A DNA stretch of 64,000 bases from Rhodocyclaceae bacterium (GTDB taxonomy: Bacteria > Pseudomonadota > Gammaproteobacteria > Burkholderiales > Rhodocyclaceae): contig JAQTNA010000003.1 in NCBI GenBank assembly GCA_028714035.1, forward strand, positions 62,001-126,000. The letters run 5' to 3'. A program made the position numbers and the translations under genes. This document shows, in pieces, positions 16,313-25,929 of the stretch. Each line of letters starts with the position of its first letter. The stretch's first letter is position 1. The notes beneath the pieces are model-generated. The model did no database searches, was not told where the DNA came from, and was given only the letters and a program-made list of their open reading frames with translations.

Positions 16313-16939
16313 CTATCTTATGCTTCCGTAGTAATTCACGAGGGCTTCCAGGCCAGCCTTATCCACCTCGTCCAGCTTGACCTTCATCTTCTTCGCGATC
16401 GGACGCTTTCCGCTCTTGAACTCTTCCATGGCCTGCCGGAGGTAAGGTATCCACTGGCCCGCCGGCATGCCCACATCGTCGTCCGCGACCGTCCCGCCTT
16501 CCGTATGGCATTTCTCGCAGAGGTCGTCATGCAGTTCTTTGCCCTTCTTCGCCAGAACCGGATCGAATTTCTGCTTTGCCCGCACGAATTTCTGCTGGGA
16601 GAAATAGTTGGCGACGTCCTTGATGTCTGCGGGGCTCATATCCTTGACGATCTGGCACATGTCGGTCTTGGTTCCTTTCTTGCTGCCGCTACGATATTTC
16701 GTCCCGGGACAATCCCGATCCTTGGACTTGTACGCTTTCAGATTGGTCACCAGGAATTCGCTGGAATACCCGCCTATGATCGGTATGTCGGATTCCGTAC
16801 TGGCACCGTTCTTGCCATGGCAATCGGCGCAGACGCCGACCAGCTTATCCACGTTGGCGGCACTGACGTCGTTCGCCAGGAAGCCACCTGCCAGGACCGT
16901 ACTCATGCACAACACCCCTGCCATCTTCTTGAAAACCAT
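16313..16939 (-). CDS. Periplasmic diheme cytochrome c (cytochrome c4-like)
   Basis: From ATG 16939 the product is about 208 residues with signal peptide MVFKKMAGVLCMSTVLAGG...VSA. I chose that start because GGGGAG lies eight bases before it; the in-frame ATG at 16945 and the longer open frame to 17026 are alternatives. It has two heme sites, CADCHGKNG near the N-terminus and CEKCHTEGG in the second half, with class I cytochrome features in each half. This is the layout of cytochrome c4, a soluble electron shuttle. Extra cysteines (DRDCPGTKY, TDMCQIV) lie between the hemes and may form a disulfide. It likely carries electrons between membrane dehydrogenases and the heptaheme protein. Confidence 0.88.
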   Translation of the reverse strand: MVFKKMAGVLCMSTVLAGGFLANDVSAANVDKLVGVCADCHGKNGASTESDIPIIGGYSSEFLVTNLKAYKSKDRDCPGTKYRSGSKKGTKTDMCQIVKDMSPADIKDVANYFSQQKFVRAKQKFDPVLAKKGKELHDDLCEKCHTEGGTVADDDVGMPAGQWIPYLRQAMEEFKSGKRPIAKKMKVKLDEVDKAGLEALVNYYGSIR

Positions 16940-17022
16940 GCTCATGTCTCCCCTTTTCATATATTGGATAGTCGGGGGTTCCCCCCAACTCCTCGGGAAT
17001 TTTGATTCCCTATTCAACGCAT

Positions 17023-17610
17023 TCAATCCGGAGGGCCGCCACCGGCTTTCCTCACCGTACCAGACAGTAGCGGCAAGACCTGTTCCTCAAACTCGGCCCG
17101 GCGCATCGGCCCCCGATGCCGGTAAACGACGCGGCCGGCACGATCCATCACGACCGTATAGGGAATGACGCCGCTCCGGTTTCCCCACTGTTCCATCATG
17201 CGGGCACCCGCAGCCTCATCGGTGACCAGGATCGGATAATTGATGTCCAGCGTACGCCCGACGTTTCCCAGCTTCCGCGCCTCGTCCAGCCCAACCCCGA
17301 TGATCTGCAGCCCTGTCGCCCCGTGTTCATCCTGCAAGGAGACGAAGTCACGAATCTCCTTCAGGCACGGAGAACACCACGAGGCCCAGAAGTTGAGGAC
17401 GACCACCCTTCCCTTCCACTCCGCCAGGGTGTGCATGGTTCCATCCAGTCCGGGCAGGGCGAGGGACTTGGCGCCAGGTGCCGTCGACTCCGGAGCCGCC
17501 CGGCCAGCGGCGACGCCGTGATCGGCCTGGCGATCGGACGCGCCGACGTCCCGCACAACAGCCAGCACCAGGAGCAGGCCCAGCAGAGCCCGGGCACGCG
17601 ACGCACTCAT
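17023..17610 (-). CDS. TlpA-like periplasmic thioredoxin
   Basis: This is a 195-residue secreted thiol-disulfide oxidoreductase of the TlpA/ResA type. An N-terminal signal sequence (LLGLLLVLAVVRDVGAS) precedes a thioredoxin fold with active site WCSPC in FWASWCSPCLKE and the cis-proline region GVIPYTVV. Such proteins reduce apocytochrome cysteines or other periplasmic thiols during c-type cytochrome or copper-site maturation. Its ATG overlaps the stop of the PPIase gene by four bases (17607-17610), so the two are translationally coupled. The adjoining multiheme cytochrome genes point to a role in their maturation. Confidence 0.9.
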   Translation of the reverse strand: MSASRARALLGLLLVLAVVRDVGASDRQADHGVAAGRAAPESTAPGAKSLALPGLDGTMHTLAEWKGRVVVLNFWASWCSPCLKEIRDFVSLQDEHGATGLQIIGVGLDEARKLGNVGRTLDINYPILVTDEAAGARMMEQWGNRSGVIPYTVVMDRAGRVVYRHRGPMRRAEFEEQVLPLLSGTVRKAGGGPPD

Positions 17611-18905
17611 CTTCCGGCCGGCCCCGCGCCATTCTCACCGGACGCTTGCAGCACCTTCCACGAGACATTGTGGCGTCGCTCCAACTCGGGAAGGTAGGCC
17701 TGGAGCTTCTCGTTGACGATGGCCTGGGCGACCCGGTCCCGCACCTTGTCGTACGTCTCCTGCCTGCCCGGCCGGCGTTCGAGGATGGTCAGGATATGGA
17801 AGCTGCCATCCTTCGTCGCGATCACGTCGCTGGTCTCGCCGTCTTTCAGCCGGGACAGCGCCTGATCCAGTTCAGGCATGCCACGCCCATTCACCACCCA
17901 GCCCACATCGCCGTTCTGCTTGCGGCTGACGGGATCAATGCTGACTTTCCCCGCCAGGACAAACAGACTCTCACCCTTGTTGATGCGTGCCTTGATCGCC
18001 TCTGCTTCCTTCCGCGACCCCAGCACAACCTGTCCCACGTGGCGCCGTTCCGGGATGGCAGCAATGCCGGGATGTTTGTCGAACCAGTCCTTGAGCACCT
18101 TCTCGCCGGGAATCCATTCCTTCGTCTTGGTTTCCATCATCACCGCCGGCAGGCGTTCCGACTCGTATTTCCTGAGTTCGGCCGATGCGTCCGCCCCTTG
18201 CTTCGCGGCGGCCTCGGCGACCACGAGAAACTCGACGCGCTGATTGAGTTGTTCCTTCACCGATTCGGGACTCAGTGGTGTCGAAGACTCCCTGCCATCC
18301 ATGATGTCGCCATAGCGGACGCGGATATTTGCACCTTCCGCCAGCACGGTATCGGGCCGCATGCCAGGGACGATCCTTTCCTGATGCAGGCGCACGTTGG
18401 CCTGTTTCAGCAGATTCTTGACGGTGGTCTCCTTCAACGGCCGATAGCGCTCACTGACCCAGGCCGCCTTGGCCGCCGCCAACCCATCCGGATCCTTCTG
18501 GAACTGCTGCTTCATGGCCGCGAGGGTGGTATCCGGGACAAGCACGCTCTCCCGCAATTTCTCCATGTAGGACCGATAGAGCAGCCCCAGGCGGAACGTG
18601 GCGACGTCCTGCCGGTAGGCCACGGTCTTGTCCAGGCCGAGGCTCTGGGCTTCGAGTGTCAACAGACGCGCCGTGACCAGACGCCGCAACATGTCGCCGC
18701 GCAAGCTAGCCTGATCATCCTCGTTCATGGCGGGAAACCGCTCGGAAAACGGAGAACTGGCCATGGCGGCATTCAAGTCCGCGGAGGTCACCTGCAACGA
18801 ACCAACCGTAGCCAGCACCTGAGTCCCGGCATTTACAGCGAACTGCATGCCGGCCAACGAAAGCGCCAAGACCACGGATTTCAATAATTTCCTATCTAGC
18901 CTCAT
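17607..18905 (-). CDS. Parvulin-type periplasmic peptidyl-prolyl isomerase
   Basis: A 432-residue SurA/PrsA-like folding factor. It has a signal peptide (VVLALSLAGMQFAVNAG), an N-terminal helical chaperone region and a C-terminal parvulin domain (about residues 290-400). That domain shows HVGQVVLGSRKEAEAIKARI, the glycine-rich NGDVGWVVNGRGMPELDQAL and KDGSFHILTILERR. PPIases of this type are found within multiheme sulfite reductase operons (MccB of the Wolinella mcc operon), where they are thought to help fold the enzyme. Here it lies directly downstream of the heptaheme cytochrome gene, though a strong terminator (18992-19023) separates the two. Confidence 0.88.
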   Translation of the reverse strand: MRLDRKLLKSVVLALSLAGMQFAVNAGTQVLATVGSLQVTSADLNAAMASSPFSERFPAMNEDDQASLRGDMLRRLVTARLLTLEAQSLGLDKTVAYRQDVATFRLGLLYRSYMEKLRESVLVPDTTLAAMKQQFQKDPDGLAAAKAAWVSERYRPLKETTVKNLLKQANVRLHQERIVPGMRPDTVLAEGANIRVRYGDIMDGRESSTPLSPESVKEQLNQRVEFLVVAEAAAKQGADASAELRKYESERLPAVMMETKTKEWIPGEKVLKDWFDKHPGIAAIPERRHVGQVVLGSRKEAEAIKARINKGESLFVLAGKVSIDPVSRKQNGDVGWVVNGRGMPELDQALSRLKDGETSDVIATKDGSFHILTILERRPGRQETYDKVRDRVAQAIVNEKLQAYLPELERRHNVSWKVLQASGENGAGPAGR

Positions 18906-18991
18906 CGGGTTGTTTCTTTCTCATTGACGCACCTTCCCCGGAACGCCTATGCGTCCCGCCGAGAATGCCGGGGAAGCTTCGAGCGTGGGGT

Positions 18992-19023
18992 AAAAAAGCC
19001 GGGAGGGGGATCCCCCCCCGGCT
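18992..19023 (-). terminator. Rho-independent terminator after the heptaheme cytochrome gene
   Basis: On the minus strand the sequence reads GAGCCGGGGGGGG, a short ATC loop, CCCCTCCCGGC and then TTTTTTA. This is a strong GC stem followed by a U tract, 27 bases after the stop at 19050. It implies that the heptaheme gene is mostly transcribed alone. Confidence 0.85.
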
Positions 19024-19049
19024 CGCGACTCTACGTGAAGCTCCACGCA

Positions 19050-21458
19050 CTAGTCGTCCTTGTCCTCCTTCGGAGGAATGGCGCCGCCCAGATCCTTGGC
19101 GTTCGCATGCATCCAACTGACTGCCGCATCGTAATTGTGCAGGATGGGCTTGCCGTCATACTTCTTCTTGTCGGCGATGTGGGGGACACCCTCCGCATTG
19201 GTTTGATGGCACGCCGAACACTTCAGCGGGCCATGTGAGCCATCCGGGTTGTAGGCCGCCGCCTGCTTGTACGTGGTCACGTCCGTGGTCGGCGTAACCG
19301 GGTACAGGCCATGGATGGACTCATGGCAAGACTGACAGGACAGGCCGGAGTGGCCCTTCGAGTAACGCATGCCGCTGTACTTTCCCGGCTGGTTGATCGG
19401 AAAAGCGACACCACCCTGGCCTTCAACGAACGGTGCGGCATGGCAGTCGGCGCAGTGCGGCACCCCCGGCGCGAGCCAGTAGTCACGGCCATGTGTCGCC
19501 GCGTCGTAGGGCACGGCGGTCGCCCCGGTCGCGCCTTCCGGCAGCTTCAGGCTCTTGACGTCGACGGCCGGGTTGGCCGACAGGATCTTGACGTTGATGT
19601 CGCCATCCTCGTCCTTGGTGACCATCGGACCGTTGCCCTGGAGGGCGATGACGGCAATGTCGGGGACGGTGCGCTTCTGAGCCCAGGTCAGCAGGATGCC
19701 GGACTTGTCGGGAGTGTCCTCCTTCTTGTCGTTCAACACGACCTTGGGATCGAGATACCTGGCCTTCAGATCATCAAAGCTCACGCCGATGGCCGAGGCG
19801 ATCTCCGGCAGCGACTTGTTGCGGATGGTCTTGCCTTCCTGCTTGAAGGCATTGGTCAGGTTGTCGCGCTGGTAGAGTTCCCGGGACAACTGGGTGTGGC
19901 AGTTGGTACACCAGAGTCCCTTGCCATTCTGACCGTTGCCGATCTTGGAGACGTTTTCCTGCATCCACTTGCCGATGGAGTTCAGGTGGGGGCCGGAAGC
20001 CTTGGTATCCTTCTTGTAGCCAGGGTTCGCGTGCACGTCGCGGCCGACGAAGCAGCCGCCGGAGGCATCCCGGTTGTCGCCCTTGGCATAGGCATTGTCA
20101 CCTTCCGGGGTGATCGGATACTTGTCCATCTTCCCATCCTGGCGGTGTGCCGGATGGCAACCCTGGCAGGCCGAGGAACGTCCCTCGGCATCAGGCATGG
20201 GCGACTTGGTCTGATGTACCAGGTGCATGGCCTGCGTCAGCGCCGAAGTGGTCGTTTCCTTGCCGGTCTTCGGATCCTTGAAGGACTTCGATTGCAGCAC
20301 ACCGATCACGTTGTCCGCATGGCACTTCTGGCACAGCACCGGGTCGCGCCCGAGCCGGTTGTCGAGGCTTCGGCTATTGGGATTGTAGTTCTTCAGGAAA
20401 TCCGTGCCGTTCTTCTCGTCGTGCAGTTGCAGAATCGAAATGGAGGTCGCCTTCAGGTTGGCAATCCAGTCGCTGGCACCGAGGCCCTTCCAGAAGGCAC
20501 GCTCCTGTTTGTAGAGGTTGAACTTATCGCCGTTGGCCTTGCTGCTGCTATGGCAATTGGCGCAATTGGGAATGTCAATCGGATTGGTGCCGACAAACCG
20601 GACCGGCTTGCCGGAGTGGGAGTCAATGACCGGCGCATTGGTCTTGGCATCCACCAGGCTTACCCAGGCTTCCTGGAAAGGCTGGATGTCTGCTTCCGTC
20701 AGCGTCAGGGGATCGGTCATACGGCTGTCATTGAACGGCGTCAGGGGCAGCCCCAATGCGTCCCAGATCCCGGGATTGGTCAGGACGATGGGCACATTGT
20801 CCAGCACGGGCGACTTGGTGAAGACGATGGTTCCCTCCTTGCCCGTATAGTGAAGATGACCACCCTTCATCGGACTCGGCACGGCCGCGCCGGCGGGGCC
20901 ATTGTCGCGGGGGATGGGTATCTGGATGCCGACAAACAGTTTTTCCTTGTCGGCGCTGGTTCCCTTGGGATTGGTGCCCTTGAGATCCTTGTAAACGTAA
21001 AGATGGGTGAAATAGGCATTGGCGACGTTCTCGTCCTTGCCGTATTTGCCATCGCCGTTTACGTCATAAGGCACGTTCCAGTACTTGAGCTTGGAGCCTT
21101 CCGAGTAGCTGTTGTCCACGTGGCCATAGGCCAGCTTGAACCGTTTCTTGCCGTCCACCAGGACGCCCGGCTCGGCAGGATCCGCTTCGAGCAACTCGGG
21201 GAACACCCGCTTGCCGTTCGAGGTCTTGACGACCTGGGTCTGAATCGAGTTGTACGGCGGAAGTACACAACAGTAGGTGAAGTCGAACCCGGTGCAGTGC
21301 ATCCCGAGCTCATAGTTTATGGTGATGTTGTAGTCGTTGATCGGACTCATGGCCGCCACCTTCTGGGGCGCGGCCTTCGCGGGCGGCTCGCTGGCACTCA
21401 CGCACCCACCCGCAAACGCATAGGCCAGCAGGCCTACAATTAAGGCTCTCTTGTACAC
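19050..21458 (-). CDS. Large heptaheme cytochrome c, putative terminal reductase or electron conduit
   Basis: This secreted protein of 802 residues has seven CXXCH sites: CANCH (about 300), CQKCH (376), CQGCH (432), CTNCH (519), CADCH (668), CQSCH (709) and CSACH (748). GTG 21458 is preceded by GGAGGAG. The signal sequence ends at AFAGGC, so it may be a lipoprotein with an imperfect lipobox. The first 290 residues have no heme and contain YELGMHCTGFDFTYC and then VLPPYNSIQ. This resembles the GMHC...LPPYN motif I recall from uncharacterised multiheme proteins of metal- and sulfur-respiring bacteria. Unlike MccA/SirA it lacks an eighth CX15CH heme. Function unknown; a periplasmic or outer-membrane redox role is inferred from neighbours. 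Confidence 0.88.
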   Translation of the reverse strand: MYKRALIVGLLAYAFAGGCVSASEPPAKAAPQKVAAMSPINDYNITINYELGMHCTGFDFTYCCVLPPYNSIQTQVVKTSNGKRVFPELLEADPAEPGVLVDGKKRFKLAYGHVDNSYSEGSKLKYWNVPYDVNGDGKYGKDENVANAYFTHLYVYKDLKGTNPKGTSADKEKLFVGIQIPIPRDNGPAGAAVPSPMKGGHLHYTGKEGTIVFTKSPVLDNVPIVLTNPGIWDALGLPLTPFNDSRMTDPLTLTEADIQPFQEAWVSLVDAKTNAPVIDSHSGKPVRFVGTNPIDIPNCANCHSSSKANGDKFNLYKQERAFWKGLGASDWIANLKATSISILQLHDEKNGTDFLKNYNPNSRSLDNRLGRDPVLCQKCHADNVIGVLQSKSFKDPKTGKETTTSALTQAMHLVHQTKSPMPDAEGRSSACQGCHPAHRQDGKMDKYPITPEGDNAYAKGDNRDASGGCFVGRDVHANPGYKKDTKASGPHLNSIGKWMQENVSKIGNGQNGKGLWCTNCHTQLSRELYQRDNLTNAFKQEGKTIRNKSLPEIASAIGVSFDDLKARYLDPKVVLNDKKEDTPDKSGILLTWAQKRTVPDIAVIALQGNGPMVTKDEDGDINVKILSANPAVDVKSLKLPEGATGATAVPYDAATHGRDYWLAPGVPHCADCHAAPFVEGQGGVAFPINQPGKYSGMRYSKGHSGLSCQSCHESIHGLYPVTPTTDVTTYKQAAAYNPDGSHGPLKCSACHQTNAEGVPHIADKKKYDGKPILHNYDAAVSWMHANAKDLGGAIPPKEDKDD

Positions 21459-21656
21459 AGACTCCTCCTCGGTATATTAGTTTTTTCTTATGAATAGAAG
21501 AGCTTAGATGGCTCCCCGGGCTTGATTAGGGGCACATTCCAAACCCAAGGCAATACGTAAAATTTTATTCAGCCATCAGATTTGTGAATTTAACCCCCTG
21601 AAGGTGCATGGATATTGAAGCGGGACAAGGCCGCTGAATTTCTTCTGCCCCCCCCT

Positions 21657-21712
21657 CTTGAAATTCCCTGTCCCCACCCCTATCATTGGCACTCGTTAGA
21701 CGTGAGTGCTAA
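21657..21712 (+). promoter_or_regulatory. groES heat-shock promoter with CIRCE operator
   Basis: A sigma-32 promoter reads CTTGAAA (21657-21663), a 13-base spacer, then CCCCTATC (21677-21684). Directly after it lies a CIRCE element: TTGGCACTC, nine bases, GAGTGCTAA (21686-21712), with one mismatch to the consensus TTAGCACTC. The groESL operon is therefore probably under both RpoH and HrcA control. Confidence 0.93.
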
Positions 21713-21763
21713 CAATGCGCCACGGGGGCCGGAAGCCCCCGCTTTGAACTAGGAGAAAACTTC

Positions 21764-22054
21764 ATGAAAATCCGTCCCTTGCATGATCGCGTCATTATCA
21801 AGCGCGTCGAAACCGAGCGCACCACCTCCAGCGGCATCGTCATCCCCGACTCTGCCGGCGAGAAGCCCGACCAGGGCGAGGTGATGGCCGTCGGCACCGG
21901 CAAGCTGCTGGATGACGGCAAGGTGCGCGCCCTGGACGTCAAGGTGGGCGACCGGGTGCTGTTCGGCAAGTACTCCGGCCAGACCGTCAAGGTGGACGGC
22001 ACGGAACTGCTGGTCATGCGCGAAGAAGACATCATGGGTGTCGTCGAGGCCTGA
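21764..22054 (+). CDS. groES: Co-chaperonin GroES
   Basis: GroES is the 96-residue heptameric lid of the GroEL chamber. It starts [16 protein letters not shown], has the mobile-loop segment [16 protein letters not shown] and ends [11 protein letters not shown], all standard. AGGAG lies seven bases before the start. It is followed by groEL after a 96-base gap filled by palindromic repeats (22071-22128). Confidence 0.98.
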   Translation: MKIRPLHDRVIIKRVETERTTSSGIVIPDSAGEKPDQGEVMAVGTGKLLDDGKVRALDVKVGDRVLFGKYSGQTVKVDGTELLVMREEDIMGVVEA

Positions 22055-22070
22055 GCCTCGCACCGTTCGC

Positions 22071-22128
22071 TGTAGGTCGGGTTTTAACCCGACTCCTCAA
22101 GATATGTCGGGCTGAAGCCCGACCTACG
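22071..22128. repeat. GTAGGTCGGG-type palindromic pair inside groESL
   Basis: Two GTCGGG hairpins in tandem: tgtaggtcgggttttaaccc and gtcgggctgaagcccgac, closed by ctac. They may form a stable mRNA structure between groES and groEL. Similar pairs are at 23863-23934 and 25858-25886. Confidence 0.75.
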
Positions 22129-22150
22129 AGAATAAATTCAGGAGTATTAA

Positions 22151-23803
<1,653 letters not shown>

Positions 23804-23827
23804 TTTCGCCCAGCGGTTTCAGCCCGG

Positions 23828-23854
23828 AAAAAACCCCGCTTCGGCGGGGTTTTT
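23828..23854 (+). terminator. Rho-independent terminator of groESL
   Basis: The stem ccccgc-ttcg-gcgggg is flanked by aaaaaa on the left and ttttt on the right, 25 bases after the groEL stop. The A and T tracts make it potentially bidirectional for the convergent YeeE gene. Confidence 0.92.
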
Positions 23855-23862
23855 CTTTCCGA

Positions 23863-23934
23863 TGTTGTCGGGCTGAAGCCCGAGCTACGGCAAATTGTAG
23901 GTCGGGCTTCAGCCCGACGAAATTCACCTACAGC
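23863..23934. repeat. GTAGGTCGGG-type palindromic pair
   Basis: Two hairpins, gtcgggctgaagcccgagctac and gtaggtcgggcttcagcccg, lie between the groEL terminator and the 3' end of the YeeE-family gene, touching its stop codon. Confidence 0.75.
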
Positions 23935-25172
23935 AGGGTAAACTTCTCGGTGGACTCGTTGTAGCGCACCAGGGCATACCAGAGCAGCAGCAGGCCGCCG
24001 CCGATCACCAGGCTCCAGCCCCAGCCGTCCAGCATGGCGGGGAGGTAAGCCTGGAAGCCGACCCGGGTCCGCTCGAACAGATCCACGTTGGTCTCGTCAA
24101 TCGAGGTGATGCCGGCATGCTTGAGAACGGCGCTGGCGGTGGAACCCATCCAGGCGAAGAAGAAGGCGGCCACCCAGAGCTTCACGTGCCCTTCCCCCAT
24201 GCGCCAGAGCGAGCCGGAGGCGCAACCGCCCGCGAAGACCATGCCGATGCCGAAGATCAGGCCGCCCAGGAGCGAGCCGAGCCAGAAGGTGGGCGGAATC
24301 GCCACATAGGGATCTATGATCTTTTTCTGGAACAGGAGGCCGGCCAGGGGGATACCGATGGCCAGGGCCAGGATCACCGCCTTGGTCATGTCGCCTTCCG
24401 CCGTCATGAAGGGCTCGCGGAAGGCGCGGGCGAAGCACAGGCGCGAGCGGTGCATGATGAAGCCGATGGTGAAACCGGCGAGCACGATGACGGCACGGGC
24501 CGCCATCTTCTCGTCGCTCGATCCGAACCACTGGCTGGCCCAGAACAGCACCCCCAGGATCACCGCCAGCCCCAGCCAGGGATACCTGCCGACCACGGCG
24601 GCCGAGGGCCTCATGACCGCCGGCGCTTCCATGCCCCATTCGATGTGATCGAAGGTCCACAGCAAGAGTTTCAGGCCGATCACGGCGCCGGCAAGCAGCC
24701 CGGCCCACATGGCCCAGCCCGCGGGCGAGGAATGCAGCACCGGGTTGAAGAAGCCGCCCGTGGTGCAACCGCCGGCCAGCGAAGCGCCGACGCCCATGAA
24801 ACAGCCGCCCAGGGCGGCCCAGATGTATTCCAGCTTGGGCGGACGATTGAACAGGAACTGCCGGGAGAGCAGGGCCGCGGCGAAGGAGCCCAGCACCAGG
24901 GTGATGTTCATGAGGGACATGCGGTGCATCAAGGGCACTTCCAGTTCGGACGGTACGCCGAGCAGGGGCCCCAGGCCGATCAGGTTGTTGAACCAGTCGC
25001 CCCACAATTTGACACCACCGAACACACCCCAGAACAGGCCGTTCACCATCAGGGCGATGATCACCAGCATCAGCAGCATGGCGCCCACGTAGGGCGACCA
25101 CTCCTCGACGAATATCTTCTGGTAATCGTCCTTGAAACCGGCCAGCCAGCCGGAACCGCTATCTGAACTCAT
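23928..25172 (-). CDS. YeeE/YedE-family sulfur-compound transporter
   Basis: An inner-membrane protein of 414 residues with about ten helices arranged as two YeeE/YedE repeats. The signature cysteine motifs are GASLAGGCTTGGFFNP in the first repeat and FAGGCASGSLWRMGEG in the second, plus a RSRLCFARAFREPF segment. In the related TsuA such cysteines line the thiosulfate path, so uptake of thiosulfate or another sulfur species is likely. It lies just downstream of the OTR operon on the same strand, separated by about 270 bases of repeats. This suggests, but does not prove, a shared role in sulfur oxyanion metabolism. Confidence 0.88.
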   Translation of the reverse strand: MSSDSGSGWLAGFKDDYQKIFVEEWSPYVGAMLLMLVIIALMVNGLFWGVFGGVKLWGDWFNNLIGLGPLLGVPSELEVPLMHRMSLMNITLVLGSFAAALLSRQFLFNRPPKLEYIWAALGGCFMGVGASLAGGCTTGGFFNPVLHSSPAGWAMWAGLLAGAVIGLKLLLWTFDHIEWGMEAPAVMRPSAAVVGRYPWLGLAVILGVLFWASQWFGSSDEKMAARAVIVLAGFTIGFIMHRSRLCFARAFREPFMTAEGDMTKAVILALAIGIPLAGLLFQKKIIDPYVAIPPTFWLGSLLGGLIFGIGMVFAGGCASGSLWRMGEGHVKLWVAAFFFAWMGSTASAVLKHAGITSIDETNVDLFERTRVGFQAYLPAMLDGWGWSLVIGGGLLLLWYALVRYNESTEKFTLL

Positions 25173-25214
25173 CGCTCACCTCTCCCCGGGTACCCACTTG
25201 GAAAAAGCAGATTG

Positions 25215-25426
25215 AACCGCAGAGGCGCGGAGGAAAACCGAATCTGTTACTAACAAGCTCGAAAGTAATGTCGCCCGTGGGGCGGACTTCAGTCCGCCAT
25301 GGCCGGCTGAAGCCGGCCCCACAATGGCAATGCTTTCTGAAAGCTTGGTAACTTGCGGCTTGCCCACTGGAAGGGGGCATGCCGGGGATGACAGGGCTTT
25401 CTCCGCGTCTCTGCGCCTCTGCGGTT
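25215..25426. repeat. Octad-word inverted element enclosing a palindromic pair
   Basis: The left end is accgcagaggcgcggagg; the right end is three 8-base words tctccgcg, tctctgcg and cctctgcg, then gtt. Between them lies another palindromic pair (25276-25323): ggggcggacttcagtccgcc and ggccggctgaagccggcc. The whole gap between the cytochrome c and YeeE genes is repeat sequence. Confidence 0.72.
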
Positions 25427-25440
25427 GGCTTACTACCTGA

Positions 25441-25836
25441 TTACGAGCAACTGGCCGGGGCGTCGCCGTCCTTCGCACCCTTCATCAGGAACACCTTCAC
25501 GTCTTCCATCAGTTCGGCATCCGGAACAGTGGCGAATTTCTCCGCGGCCTTGTTGGTCGCCTTGATGCTGTTGCGATAGGCCTGGCCCGCCCACTGCTTC
25601 ACGCTGTCCTTGCCCTTGGCATGCTTGTCCGCGGACAGGTAGGCGTTCCATTCCGCCTTGGTCTTGCTGCTGGGGTTGATGGCCCCCGGCGTCTTGCCGG
25701 CCGTATGGCACGCGGTGCACACGCTGCGGTAGTACACCCGGCCACGCTTCCAGTCACCGTCATAGGCCTGAGCCGAGAAGGCGGCACCGAGCAGGGAAAC
25801 CAGTGCCAGTGCACCCATGATCTTTGTGGACTTCAT
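25441..25836 (-). CDS. Small monoheme cytochrome c of the OTR operon
   Basis: A 131-residue secreted class I cytochrome c. It has a signal peptide (IMGALALVSLLGAAFSAQA), one heme site CTACHTAGKTPGAI and a C-terminal helix ending FLMKGAKDGDAPASCS. The KTKAEWNAYL segment is typical of small cytochromes encoded next to octaheme tetrathionate reductase genes, as in the Shewanella SO4142-SO4144 cluster. It is the last gene of the group OTR, cytochrome b, cytochrome c. It likely shuttles electrons to or from the octaheme enzyme. Confidence 0.88.
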   Translation of the reverse strand: MKSTKIMGALALVSLLGAAFSAQAYDGDWKRGRVYYRSVCTACHTAGKTPGAINPSSKTKAEWNAYLSADKHAKGKDSVKQWAGQAYRNSIKATNKAAEKFATVPDAELMEDVKVFLMKGAKDGDAPASCS

Positions 25837-25857
25837 TTTCTGACTCCTTGATTAGAG

Positions 25858-25886
25858 GGTGTTGTCGGGATAAATCCCGACCTACA
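25858..25886. repeat. GTCGGG-type hairpin
   Basis: gttgtcgggataaatcccgacctac forms a single hairpin between the cytochrome c and cytochrome b genes. A fragment of the CCCTCGCC-type repeat (25889-25929) follows directly. Confidence 0.65.
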
Positions 25887-25929
25887 GCTCCCCTCGCCCA
25901 TCCTCGGGAGAGGGGCGGGGGTAAGGAAA

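Noticed and set aside
19311..21443. Plus-strand frame of 710 codons opposite the heptaheme cytochrome
   Set aside because: The minus strand has seven heme sites, a signal peptide and a good ribosome site; the plus frame is its shadow.
19050..21458. Naming the heptaheme protein as the sulfite reductase MccA/SirA
   Set aside because: It has seven CXXCH sites and no CX15CH active-site motif, and its heme-free N-terminal part does not match. Only the neighbouring PPIase, ferredoxin and NrfD genes resemble the mcc operon.
21459..21656. FNR-type site upstream of the heptaheme gene
   Set aside because: A ttgat half-site near 21521 lacks a matching atcaa at the correct spacing.
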